From Prunus persica (Eukaryota > Streptophyta > Magnoliopsida > Rosales > Rosaceae), in NCBI RefSeq assembly GCF_000346465.2, contig NC_034010.1, forward strand, positions 4,327,003-4,391,002: a stretch of 64,000 nucleotides of DNA, given 5' to 3'. Numbering within the stretch: the first letter of the stretch is position 1; each line of letters starts with the position of its first letter. The position numbers were made by a program, and so were the translations under genes. Shown here in pieces: positions 19,540 to 30,398 of this stretch. Under the pieces are notes generated by a model, which had not been told where the DNA came from, did not search any database, and saw nothing but the letters and a program-made list of their open reading frames with translations.

Positions 19540-22520
19540 TTAATCAACTGAGTGCGCCGTACAACACTCTTACCTTTTACTAAAGAACGCTTTACCTTTT
19601 ATTAGAGAATGCTTTTTTGTTTTGGTTCTTTCAACAAAACAAAAAAAATGATTGAATGAATGAATTATATGTTTCTGAAACGTATTTGTCTATGTCATGT
19701 TCATGTCCTTGTGTCTTGCTCCTTCTTTTCCCCTCTGTTTTTCTATGATTTACCAGTTTTTCTCTGTTAGGCAGAGGTGAGGTTTGCCTTTACATACAAC
19801 GAACTAGCTACCTTCGTTGAAGAGCAGAAGACCCCTTCTTCTTCTTATTTTTTGTCTTTCAATTATACGTGAGTCTCAGAAAATGGGAGGACAGAGAATT
19901 CTAACTGATTCAGGAAGCAGATCGTCAAGCTCATTCATTTTACAAGATGATCAAGAAGGCTTTTCACCAACCTCATCAAACGCACTGGTACTTGTCCAAA
20001 ACGCACCAATTGTCTCCTCCTACAATGAGAGAATCCGCCCCATTCTTGATGCCATTGACAAGCTCCGCAGCCTCATGGTTATGGAGGAAGGCATTCAGCT
20101 CCCCACCATTGTTGTTGTGGGAGACCAGTCATCTGGCAAATCCAGCGTTCTTGAGTCCCTCGCCGGCATCAGCCTACCGCGTGGACGCGGAATCTGCACA
20201 AGGGTTCCTCTCGTAATGAGGCTTCAGCACCACTCTGATCCTGAACCGGAGCTTTCACTGGAGTACAATGGCAGAGTTGAGCACACTGATGAGGACAATA
20301 TTTCTGAGGACATTGTGAATGCCACCAATCTGATTGCTGGGGACAGTAAGGGAATTTCAGACACCCCATTGACCCTGTTGGTGAAGAAGAATGGTGTGCC
20401 TGATTTGACCATGGTTGACCTCCCTGGAATCACTAGGGTTCCAGTTCGTGGCCAGCCTGAGAATATCTATGATCAAATCAAAGATATAATCATGAAGTAT
20501 ATAAAGCCCGAAGAGAGCATCATTTTGAATGTGTTATCTGCTTCTGCTGATTTTAGCACATGTGAGTCAATTAGTATGTCGCGGAGTGTGGATAAAACTG
20601 GTGAGAGGACTCTGGCTGTGGTTACAAAGGTTGATATGGCACCAGAGGGACTGCTGGAGAAGGTTACAGCTGATGATGTGGACATTGGTCTTGGCTATGT
20701 CTGTGTAAGGAACCGAATTCGCGATGAAACGTTTGAGGAGGCGAGGGCTATTGCAGATCGATTATTTGAAACTGATCCTTTTCTTTCGAAGATTGATAAG
20801 TCTATGGTTGGAATTCAGGTTTTGGCTGACAAGTTGGTCCAAATTCAAGCGGCTAGCATAGCTAGAAACTTGCCTGATATTGTAAAGAAGATCAATGACA
20901 AGCTGAATTCTTACCTTTCAGAGCTCAACAAAATGCCGAAAAAGCTCTCTTCTGTGCCTGAGGCCATGACTGCTGTTATGCAGATCATTGGAACATCCAA
21001 AGAATCACTTAAGAAAATTCTTGTTGGGGGAGAATTTGATGAATTCCCGGATGACAAACACATGCATTGCAAGGCTAGGCTTGTTGAGATGCTCAATAAG
21101 TGCTCAGATCAGCTTCACGAGTGCAATGTGAGTGACCCCAAAAGTAATTTCTTACTGGAGGAGATTGCGATTTTGGAGGAGGCCAAAGGTATCAACCTTC
21201 CCAATTTTGTTCCGCGCAATGCTTTTCTTATAGTTTTGCAGGGTAAAGTTAAGGGGATTTCGAGCATACCTATTGGGTTTGTTGAGCAGGTTTGGAGTTA
21301 TATTGAGGATGTGGTTTTGTCTGTGTTAATGAGAAATACAGAAAACTATTACCATGTTCAATTGTCTGCCAGAAGAGCAGGCCATAATCTTATTGAAAAG
21401 ATGAAAGAAAGGTCGATCAATTGGATGACGGAGATAGTGGAAATGGAGAAACTAACTGATTATACATGTAATCCGGAATATCTATCCGAATGGCATAGGC
21501 TCATGACTGAACAAGAAACATTCATCCAAAAGGTCTTGCGTGACGCTGAGATAAACATAAATGTAAAGGGAATTGGGATGGTTGAAGTTGGAGGTCTAAG
21601 GAAGTACACACATGTCCTGTTGTCTCAAGCTTTCGACTTGAAAATGCGGATGACTGCGTATTGGAATATTGTGCTGAGAAGGTTGATTGATATCGTGGGT
21701 TTGCATTTGCAGCTGAGTGTTTCAAACCTTGTGACCAAGGACCTGGAGATGGAGATTATGAATGAGCTACTGGGACCTAACCATGGTGGTGGGATTGAGA
21801 GGATGCTGGAGGAACCTTCATCAATGGCAGTGAAGCGCCAGAAGCTCATCAAGAGCATCAAAAAGCTCAAGGAGTCCAAAGAGGTTGTGTGTAAGATCAT
21901 GGACGACAGGTTTAGTTACGCCGATTACCTTGTGTGATAGATAACTAAGGAGTCCAGTTAAATTATGGTATGTTTCGTGTGAAAGAAGGCATTTTGCCAA
22001 TGATGTGTGGTTGATCTGTTTGTACTTAATTATGGATCTGCATTTTGTTTATCATGTACCTGGTTGGTTGATGTTCTTGTGTGACTTAATTATAAGCACA
22101 TTCTGTTTTTGTCTTTTGGGTTGCTAAACCTTACCCGGCTTGTTCCTGGAATAGGAGGAAATTTCTATCCTCTGTTCCTTCCTAGATCTTTTAATTCATG
22201 ACACTGTGGGTGATGGTAGAAACACCTTCCTTTGTCATGATCACAATTGGAACCCTTTTGGGGGCTTTTCTCTTTGAGTTGGGACCCTTGTTAGTCTTCC
22301 ATTTGGTCATGGGAATCTATTGGTATTTGCTTTTGCCACGCTCAATGCGAATAATTAATCACTTCCCAATGGAGCTCTGGCCTAGGCACTTGTTCTTTAG
22401 AATGTTATAGGCCCTGTTTGATTGGCCGGATTGGATTAGATAGATTCAATTAAAATGGACATGGATCCTAACCATTGTTTGGTGAGCTTAAAATATATTA
22501 TAGATTGGATATGGGTATTA
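19540..22520 (+). repeat. Tandem segmental duplication, unit 2 (contains DRP4C copy 2)
   Basis: This is the partner of 15095-18040. Its 5' boundary lies near ttaatcaactgagtgcgccg (19540) and its 3' boundary near ttatagattggatatgggta (about 22520). A (TC)n microsatellite follows at about 22628-22652. Confidence 0.9.
19883..21937 (+). CDS. Dynamin-related protein 4C-like GTPase, tandem copy 2
   Basis: A 684-residue intronless frame from ATG 19883 (MGGQRILTD) to TGA. It is nearly identical to copy 1: the G1 GDQSSGKSS, DLPG and TKVD motifs are all intact, and the last 150 residues differ at only two positions. Most substitutions lie in the first 25 residues and in scattered stalk positions (for example IEKMKERS here against IKKKKERS in copy 1). 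The copies therefore come from a recent duplication or have been homogenised by gene conversion. Frame, start context and 3' UTR are conserved, so the gene is probably functional. Confidence 0.92.
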   Translation: MGGQRILTDSGSRSSSSFILQDDQEGFSPTSSNALVLVQNAPIVSSYNERIRPILDAIDKLRSLMVMEEGIQLPTIVVVGDQSSGKSSVLESLAGISLPRGRGICTRVPLVMRLQHHSDPEPELSLEYNGRVEHTDEDNISEDIVNATNLIAGDSKGISDTPLTLLVKKNGVPDLTMVDLPGITRVPVRGQPENIYDQIKDIIMKYIKPEESIILNVLSASADFSTCESISMSRSVDKTGERTLAVVTKVDMAPEGLLEKVTADDVDIGLGYVCVRNRIRDETFEEARAIADRLFETDPFLSKIDKSMVGIQVLADKLVQIQAASIARNLPDIVKKINDKLNSYLSELNKMPKKLSSVPEAMTAVMQIIGTSKESLKKILVGGEFDEFPDDKHMHCKARLVEMLNKCSDQLHECNVSDPKSNFLLEEIAILEEAKGINLPNFVPRNAFLIVLQGKVKGISSIPIGFVEQVWSYIEDVVLSVLMRNTENYYHVQLSARRAGHNLIEKMKERSINWMTEIVEMEKLTDYTCNPEYLSEWHRLMTEQETFIQKVLRDAEININVKGIGMVEVGGLRKYTHVLLSQAFDLKMRMTAYWNIVLRRLIDIVGLHLQLSVSNLVTKDLEMEIMNELLGPNHGGGIERMLEEPSSMAVKRQKLIKSIKKLKESKEVVCKIMDDRFSYADYLV

Positions 22521-22529
22521 GACACTATT

Positions 22530-24070
22530 CTAGAATAAGAGTTGTTCCAGAATCCATCACCAGACATGAGTTTATAACAAACGTCTTCTCTGGTTTGCCT
22601 TATTCGTCGTCTTTGATTTTCCTTCTCCTCTCTCTCTCTCTCTCTCTCTCTCCTTACTAAAAAAAGCTTCAGATTTCTCTCTGAGTCTTTGTTTTTGATA
22701 TTATTGTTAAATATTTTTATATTTTGATGATTGTTGTCTTGTTCTTTTGGGTTAGATGCCGAATGATGTATTTTTTTGTTTATAATTTTTTTTTTATTGA
22801 CCTTTGATTGGAAACTAATCATTGATATGAGTTTGAGTTTCTGGTTCAATTCTTGCAAAAGTTGGGGGTTTTTCTTCAATTTGAGGCAAAAAGTTAGGAA
22901 TTTGCATCTGATTCTTGTTAAGAAAAAAAAAAATTTGAACTCAATCCTAGTCTATTGTTTGGTGCAAAATTGAATGGGGACTCAATCCTAGTCTGAGTTT
23001 CATCCTCTTTGGTTAGCCATCAATCAAAGGTAGGCTAGCCACTGTAGACAGACTTTATGCATTCTTTGTAATTCTTTCCTTGAGTCTCATGAACGTTTGT
23101 TCTTTGTATAGAGGCTCACTCAGCAATTTTTGTTGCACAAAATAGTTTTAAAAAAAATGTATTACAAAATACGAAAAATTTAATTTGTAAAGAGACAAAA
23201 TTCTGAAAATTTTGGTCTTTTTTAAATTAAAATTTTTTTTTATTTAAATTGGCCGTTGACATGAGTTTGCCTAGGCAACAACTCAGGTAAGTCTTGCCTT
23301 CGGACTTGCCCATTTTCTCATAACTATATTCCTATATTCATATCTTCTAAGATTCCTTGTTTTCCATATCTTCTAAGATTCCTACGTACATTAAAGTGTC
23401 TCATTCAAAAAAATATCAAACAAACAAAAAGGAATAGCTGTAAACTATGGTCTGTGTTTCACATTGTGACGCAGCACAAACAACAAAGGTTTCAAGCGAA
23501 ATCTTGAGTAGCAAGATATCTGGATTCCACCAGAAATTAAGAGGAATTCTCTTTGAAAAATTGTATTAAAAACTGAGATAATGAAAAACGACAGACCAAC
23601 CTGTCTAAATACATCATTCTCAACCCTTGAACTACCAGGGGAGTTATTACATTAAAACTGGAAAAAAAAAAAAAGCAGACTTAATTCGGAGACATAACTA
23701 CGTAACTCCGAAACTGAAAACAGAATTTATTCGGATAATTAACTGAAAACTTTGAAAGCAGTTTTGGAAGGCCAAACAACCTCAGAACGCCAAAATCCAT
23801 CATACATCACAGCAAAGCTGTGAGTTTGACTCGTGGCGTCGTTCCCTTTCCGAAATGGTATTTTGCGTCCTAATCGGAGCTCGGACGACAAATCTGCAAA
23901 TTCCTGCTACGTCCTTTTTCTAGCTCAACCGCGATAAAATCTGCCATCTATTCTACATCACATTGTGCCCTTCAATTATTCTTTTATACAAGCGATGTTG
24001 GGCTTCAATTATTTGTTTGATCAACATGAGCTTTTGAGAAGTTCTTATTTGCCCTTTACCATCTTCTTTT
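22530..24070. other. Intergenic spacer without a recognisable gene
   Basis: AT-rich DNA containing a TC microsatellite (about 22628-22652), poly-A and poly-T runs, and a directly repeated phrase catatcttctaagattcct (about 23340 and 23367). I found no supported gene, RNA or element. Confidence 0.5.
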
Positions 24071-24478
24071 GTCACAATTTCTATTAATGTAATAGTAAAT
24101 TTAGTGACGTTTTTGTTCATTCACCTCTACTTAATCCAAACCACAATAACAATATCCCTCTCTGCATCTCTCTCTCTCTCTCTCTCTCTCTACTTCCTTT
24201 TTTTTCTCTGGTCACAATCGATACGCAGAAGGGCCATCTACATAAAATATGCATCCTCATCATGTCAACAAACGAACGAAATACAAGACGTACGAGGGAA
24301 CATTGGAGCTTTCCAAAAGTTATGGAGGAATAAATACCAAAGCGAAACTCTTAAGGCTAAACTGGAATATGGTTCTTTAATTTGGGAAAAAACAAAAAAG
24401 AAAAAAAGAAAAAGAATATGGCTCTGTGCCCAAAAAAAAGAAGAAGGAATATGGTTCGAACACCACGATACTTTCCAC
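24071..24478 (+). repeat. DRP4C upstream block, copy B, interrupted by a Harbinger-like insertion
   Basis: Homologous to 14650-14990. The match runs up to ctttccact, where the element at 24482-25751 was inserted. No DRP4C gene follows in this orientation; the nearest DRP4C copy (26208-28282) is inverted. It is a relic of a further duplication or rearrangement of the cluster. Confidence 0.55.
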
Positions 24479-24481
24479 TAA

Positions 24482-25751
24482 GAGCGTTTCCAACTGCTTG
24501 GGCTGGGGGAGGGCCCAAAAATCTATTCTAGCAGCTAGGGCTAGCCCGGGCCAGCAGTGGGTCCCACGGGACTGGGCTAGCCCGAAAGCAAGGCTAGCCC
24601 AAGCACGAGCCCGAGTTTTGGGCTGACGTTATTGCTGAGGCCAGGCTGGCGTCAGCCCTCTAATTCAACTTTTTTTTTACGGTAAAAAAAATTTGCACGC
24701 ACGCGCCTGCTTTTCGCCAACGGATAGAAGCCACGTGGAGGGGTATGGGCTCTCTGATTGCTTTTTGTCCTCTAATCCAATGGCAGTCAATTTTTTTACA
24801 ATAAAATTATGAAAAAAATTTGAAATTTTTTTATAAAAAAACCCAAAAATTAATGAATTTTTTTCTATAAATACCAACCAATACTCTTTACTTTTAACAC
24901 AAAATCCTCGTACATTTTCTTCTCCTTCAACTATTATTCACTTTCTACTCAACATTTTATTCACTATCAATTTTTATTTTTCTTTATCATCTTATGGCTT
25001 CTTCTATCGAAACCAGAGGGGCATGGAGTATCATGGAAGATGTTTTGTTGTGTGAGTGTTGGGTCCAAATTAATCATTGTCCCGTCACCGACAATGAGAT
25101 GAAATTCTGTCATATGTAGAGAAAAATTCATACCGAATTTTGTGAAAGATTGGGTTCGACCCGTACGAAAATGACATTGTCCAGTAGGTGAAAAATTCTC
25201 AATAAAAAGTTGGGGAAATAGAGATATGCCTTGGCAAAGACACTGCTCATGTATGACATTAAGAATGAAGTATGAATTCTAAAATATGAGAAATGAAAAT
25301 ATAGAGAAGATTTGGTGTGAGAGGTATGAGCTGAGCCTCTGGTTTTATGGAAAAATTTAGGCAGATACAGATGACATGTGGAGCGATTTTAGAGGGTGAA
25401 AATCTTATCTAAAATTTGAAATTCATATGAAATTTGAAATTTGAAATTTATTTGAAATTTGAAATTTATCTGAAATTTGAAACCGAAAATTTATCCAATT
25501 ATGAGATATGAATTTTATAATAAATATTGACACGTACGAACCCAAAAATCTTATCCGAAAATATTATCCAAATTAATTGTTTAGGTAAAAAAATTTGTAA
25601 AAAAAAAAAAATGAATAACATTTGCCCTTTGCAATGGCAATGAGTAGAAACACACATTGCTTTTTGCAAAGGCAGCCACTATTCACGTGAATAGTATCTG
25701 CCCTACCCCCTCCCCCCTGCCATGGCAAAGGGCAAATGAGTGAAGTTGCTC
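24482..25751 (+). mobile_element. Non-autonomous PIF/Harbinger-like element, 1,270 bp
   Basis: The ends are GAGCGTTTCCAACT (24482) and, on the minus strand, GAGCAACTTCACTC (25751). They are flanked by TAA on both sides (24479-24481 and 25752-25754), the 3-bp target size of PIF/Harbinger. Internally there is an ORF1 remnant (24994-25262) and GC-rich gctagccc repeats near the left end. There is no DDE transposase, so the copy needs a helper. The right end is shared with the MITE at 8452-8883. Confidence 0.85.
24994..25262 (+). pseudogene. PIF/Harbinger ORF1 (Myb/trihelix-like, NAM-associated) remnant
   Basis: From ATG 24994 the frame reads MASSIETRGAWSIMEDVLLC and CWVQINHCPVTDNEMKFCHM, then TAG. 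The same frame continues with KIHTEFCERLGSTRTKMTLS and more stops. This is the Myb-like N-terminal region of the ORF1 DNA-binding protein of plant PIF/Harbinger elements, often mislabelled glutathione S-transferase T3-like in databases. Several nonsense codons make it inactive. Confidence 0.75.
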
Positions 25752-25754
25752 TAA

Positions 25755-26207
25755 GAGCTTCCATGGTAGGAAGGTGTAAATTCGGGGTTGTAAAGCCGCT
25801 TTTATATCTCATTTACACATCTCTTGCGGATATAAATTACGTTTTTGCTCGTTTTTGAGTTAACTAAGGGCAGATATAGGGCTGAGGACTACTCTATAAA
25901 TGATGTTGTCTCTATAGTTGCCACGTCTATTTTCTGACCTTATTATTTTTTTGGTCAATAGTGATGAAGTTTCCATTAAGATGATGAAGGCAAGCCATGA
26001 ATGGAAGCCGAGACACATCAAATGAAACCAGGAGTTCGTAGGCTAAAAGACATATCTAAAAGCCCCGAGACATAAAAAGAAAAGCAAACAAACACATAGA
26101 CTTGATAATTAAGTACAAACAGATCAGCAAATGACAGAATGCCTTGATTAACAAGAAACAGACCATAATTTAGCTAGACTCCTTAGCTATATCTATCACA
26201 CAATAAG
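25755..26207. other. Spacer between the Harbinger-like element and DRP4C copy 3
   Basis: This includes the presumed 3' UTR side of the inverted DRP4C pseudogene (about 25980-26207). No other gene is seen. Confidence 0.4.
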
Positions 26208-28282
26208 TTAATTGGCAAAAGTAACGATGCCATCCATGATCTTACACACAACCTCTTTAGACTCCTTGAGCTTTTTGATGCTCTTGATGAGCTTCTCGCG
26301 CTTCACTGCAATTGATGGAGGTTCCTCCATCATCCTCTCAATCCCATCACCATGGTTAGGTCCCATTAACTCACTCACAATCTCCGTCTCCAAGTCGTTG
26401 TTCACAAGGTTCGAAATACTCAGCTGCAAATGCAAGGCCACAGAATCAATCAACCTTTTCAGCACAACATTCCAATATGCAGTCATCAGCATTTTCAAGT
26501 CGAAAGCTTGAGACAATAGAACATGTGGGTACTTCATTAGACCTCCAACTTCAACCATCCCGATTCCCTCTACATTTATTTTTATCTCAGTGTGAGGTCC
26601 AAGTCCCAGATCATGAGAATTACGAAATACCTTTGTGATGAATGTTTCTTGTTGAGTCATGAGCCTATGCCATTCGGATACATATTCCGGATTACATGTA
26701 TAATCAGTCAGCTTCTCCATTTCCAAAATCTCCGTCATCCAATGAATGGACCTTTCTTTCATCCTTTGAATAAGATTTTCGCATGCTCTTCTGGCAGACA
26801 GCTGAAGCTGATAATATTCTTCTGTAGTTCTCATTAACACAGACAAAACCACATTCTCAATATAATTCCAAACCTGCTCAACAAACCCAAGAGGTATGCT
26901 CGAAATCCCCTTCACTTTTCCCCGCAAAATTATAAGAAAAGCATTGCGCTGAACAAAATTGGGAAGGTTGATACCTTTCGCCTCCTCCAAAATCGCAATC
27001 TCCTCCACTAAGAAATTACTTTTGGAGTCACTCGCATTGCACTCGTGAAGTTGATATGAGCACTGATTGAGCATCTCATCTCAACCAGCCTAGCCGTGCA
27101 ATGCATTTCGTCATCCGGGAACGCGTCAAATTCTCCCATCAAAACAATCTTCTTAAGTGATTCTTTGGATGCTCCAATGATCTGCATAAAAACAGTCATG
27201 GCCTCAGCAACAGTTGACAGAGTTTTCGGCAATTTGTTGAGTTCTGAAAGGTAAGAATTCAGCTTGTCATTGATCTTCTTTACAATAACAGGCAAGTTTC
27301 TAGCTATGCTAACAGCTTGAATTTGGACCAACTTGTCAGCCAAAACCTGAATTCCAACCATAGACTTATCAATCTTTGAAAGAAGGGGATGAGTTTTAAA
27401 TAATCGATCCGCAATAGCCCTCGCCTCCTCATACGTTTCATCTCGAATCCGGTTCCTTACACAGACATAGCCAAGACCAATGTCCACATCATCAGCTGTA
27501 ACCTTCTCCAGCAGTCCCTCTGGTGCCATGTCAACCTTTGTAACCACAGCCAGAGTCCTCTCACCAGTTTTGTCCACACTCCGCGACATACTAATTGACT
27601 CACATGTGCTAAAATCAGTAGAAGCAGATAAAACATTCAAAATGATGCTCTCATCTGGTTTTATATACTTCATGATCATATCTTTGATTTGATCATTGAT
27701 ATTCTCAGGCTGGCCATGAACTGGAACTCTAGTAATTCCAGGGAGGTCAACCATGGTCAAATCGGGCACACCATTCTTCTTCACCAACAAGGTCAATGGG
27801 GTGTCTGAAATTCCCTTTTTGTCCCCTGCAATCAGATTCGTGGCATTCACAATGTCTTCTGAAATGTTTTCCTCATCAGTCTGCTCAACTCTGCCATTGT
27901 ACTCCAGTGAAAGCTCTGGTTTAGGATCAGAGTGGTGCTGAAGCCTCATTACGAGAGGAACCCTTGTGCAGATACCTTGTCCACGCGGCAGGCTGATGCC
28001 GGCAAGGGACTCAAGAACACTGGATTTGCCAGATGACTGGTCTCCCACAACAACAATGGTGGGCAGCTGGATGCCTTCCTCCATAACCATGAGGACGCGG
28101 AGCTTGTCAATGGCATCAAGCATAGGGCGAATTTTGTCGTTGTAGGATGAGACAATTGGCGCGTTGTTGAAAAGTAGCTCTGCTTTTGATGAGGAAAATG
28201 ATAAGCCTTCTTGATCATCTTGTAAAATGGATGAGCTTGATGATCTGCTTCCTGAATCAGTTTGAGTTCTCTTTCCTCCCAT
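26208..28282 (-). pseudogene. Dynamin-related protein 4C-like, inverted copy 3, frameshifted by a 5-bp tandem duplication
   Basis: The frame starts at ATG 28282-28280 (MGGKRTQTDSGS) and covers the whole GTPase domain (GDQSSGKSS, DLPG, TKVD) and part of the stalk. After TARLVEM a duplicated catct unit (27072-27081 on the plus strand) shifts the frame, and translation ends at 27008. The remaining stalk and GED continue in another frame to 26208 (ending ...GIVTFAN), still well preserved. The copy is clearly older than the tandem pair: it has an extra segment around SHDLGLGPHTE and a different C terminus. Either it is a recent pseudogene or it yields a GTPase-only protein of about 425 residues. 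A sequencing error is possible, but a clean 5-bp duplication looks biological. Confidence 0.88.
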
Positions 28283-28289
28283 TTTCTGA

Positions 28290-29970
28290 GATATAATTGA
28301 AAGCAAATGGGAAGAGGAAGTCATGGACAAACCGAGAGAGGAGAAAAAAAATGAAGGGGGTTGTATTAGGCAAACTTGACCTCTGCCTAACAGAGAAATC
28401 ATGGATAAATAGAGAAAAAAGATACATGAACATGACATGCACAATATGAAAGATGCAGACATAGGAATCTTTTACCTTAATATGGGAATTTATGCTTTGG
28501 TTTTTGTTTTAAGTCGGAAGGGAACTTATGCTTTTGTACATCCAACTAGTGGCTGAAAATGCATGGACCAGTCACTTCAATAATGCATGACAAGTTACAA
28601 CACAAAATGGTGTCTACACTACCAAAAGTATCAGTGAAGTTCTCTTCAGCGTTCCCACTATCACACGAATTTAAACGCAAGAATATACGAGTGAGACCAT
28701 CTCCAAAGGTAAAAGACTCAAACCCGAAATTTCACCTCCAGAAATACAATATTTCATCTATACATAGGACTCAAAACTTTTTTTTGTGGAGGGGGGTGGT
28801 GGTGGGGGTGGGGAGCGGCGCAGATATATGATATAGCAATACAATTACTGCAATTAGATTAGTGTTGGCCCTCTCAGAAAATGAAAAACCCATGTGCAAG
28901 TGATTTTGTAATTTTGGCCCTTCCATGCTAAGAATCCTAGCTCCGCCACTGCACTTGCATATTACATTTCGTGTTCTTAAAAAATCTACATATTATATTC
29001 AAGAATCAAGCTCAATCGCATGATAGTAAGAAAAGGAAAATTCTCAATATTTAGAGCACACTTGGAGCCCTAAGTGGTGTGCTCTCCAAGAGCATAGCAT
29101 TTCAGGGCATGATCAAGCTGATCATCTAGTTTCGTACAGGACTTGCACTCTTGCTTGTTTGAAGCCAAAAGAGAATTCTTATTAGGATAGGCACAATTCA
29201 TATTTACATGGTTAAGAGCACAATAGAAAACGAGGGTGCATTTGTCGTTGACATCTTCAACGAGAGTGGAGATTTTATCATGGGGAAGTGTCATTTTGTG
29301 TAGTGCAAAGGCCCTGCTATGCTACGTGCTCATCTGTTAGAGTCTGCCTATGTAGTATTGGCTTGAATGAATCGTACCTAAAATAATAAAAACTCAACTA
29401 AGTAATAAAGAAGAGTGAAATTGTGTTGGGTTACGATTCGTTTAAATTACTTGAGCAATTTTTTGAGCTTATTTAAGAAACAAGCTATACTGAAAGAAAC
29501 ATTGCATTGGGGAGTGGGGCACTTATTCTGGAATTTGAACGGGTGACCAATGGGGGGAAGGGGGAGGGATTACTCAAACGAGAATTTTTACTGTTGAAAA
29601 AATAAAAACAAAACAAAACAAAAGAAGTTGCAAATTGCAACTTCTGTCGAACGGACAAGAAGGGCCCACTAGATCCCGCCGTTGAATCACCACCGTTCTG
29701 TTCAAACAGCCAAAACGAACTCAGCATGCCTCCAATCACCAATCCGCTGACTTCTTCAACCGTTTCGAAAATCGGCTGCAACAGACACATCTTTTGCTCC
29801 AAATTTACAACCTCGTTTCACCAATCAAAAGACCAAATGTTAACGTGCAAGTATGGCAATGATGAAGCTCAATGCATCACGTGATCGAGAAAGCGCCGAA
29901 TCCCCGCACCGTGCAATTGTAGGAAATATCTAGAAATTTCTCCAAAAGTGGGGCCAGCATTTGACCTCTC
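28290..29970. other. Intergenic region between the DRP4C pseudogene and the Nudix gene
   Basis: Contains the promoter side of the inverted DRP4C copy, the short repeat shared with 18095-18180 (28686-28775), a G-rich tract (about 28785-28815) and a ctagctccgccactg phrase (28940-28955) typical of dispersed plant repeats. A 74-codon cysteine-rich minus-strand frame (29070-29294) and a 105-codon minus-strand frame (29485-29802) are not supported as genes. Confidence 0.4.
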
Positions 29971-30398
29971 AGCCACGTGACTTTGACGACCCTCACCGTC
30001 TGATCCGATCCGTTTTCTAAGCGCTTGAATTTATTTATTTCTTCAACATTTTTATTTTCTCTCTCTAGATTTTTATTTTTTTCTCTCGAAGCGCAACCCA
30101 ACACCCGGGCCCTCATTTTTCCCTCTCTTTCTCTCTGCAACCAAACCCTAAAAAACGCCAAGGAAATCTGAAATCCATTGCCATTGGATGATGCGAGAGA
30201 GCGCCGGTCGCCGCCGTTTTAGCCCAGAGAAGCAGTGGTGGGCGAATTATCCGCTGCGGGCGTGAGCATTGTGAAAATCGTGTGCAAACCGAACAAACGA
30301 TTCCAATGGCTGAAGAGAAAGGGAGCAATTCTTGAAGATTGTTAAAAAGGAATTTGAAAATTAAAAAGATTGAGTTTTTTTCGTTGGGGGTGCTTAGC
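29970..30398 (+). promoter_or_regulatory. Promoter and 5' UTR region of the Nudix gene (G-box/ABRE)
   Basis: A perfect G-box CACGTG within CCACGTGA lies at 29974-29979, with W-box-like TTGAC cores at about 29961 and 29983. A CT-rich leader (30055-30135) precedes the coding start at 30399. G-box/ABRE sites are bound by bZIP and bHLH factors and W-boxes by WRKY factors, so stress- or light-linked control is plausible. Motif evidence only. Confidence 0.4.

Noticed and set aside
29070..29294. 74-codon cysteine-rich minus-strand frame
   Set aside because: It looks like a secreted small protein at first, but has no signal peptide, no recognised cysteine pattern and no promoter; not supported.
29485..29802. 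105-codon minus-strand frame upstream of the Nudix gene
   Set aside because: No domain, and the second half is low complexity; probably chance or a decayed leader of an unknown transcript.
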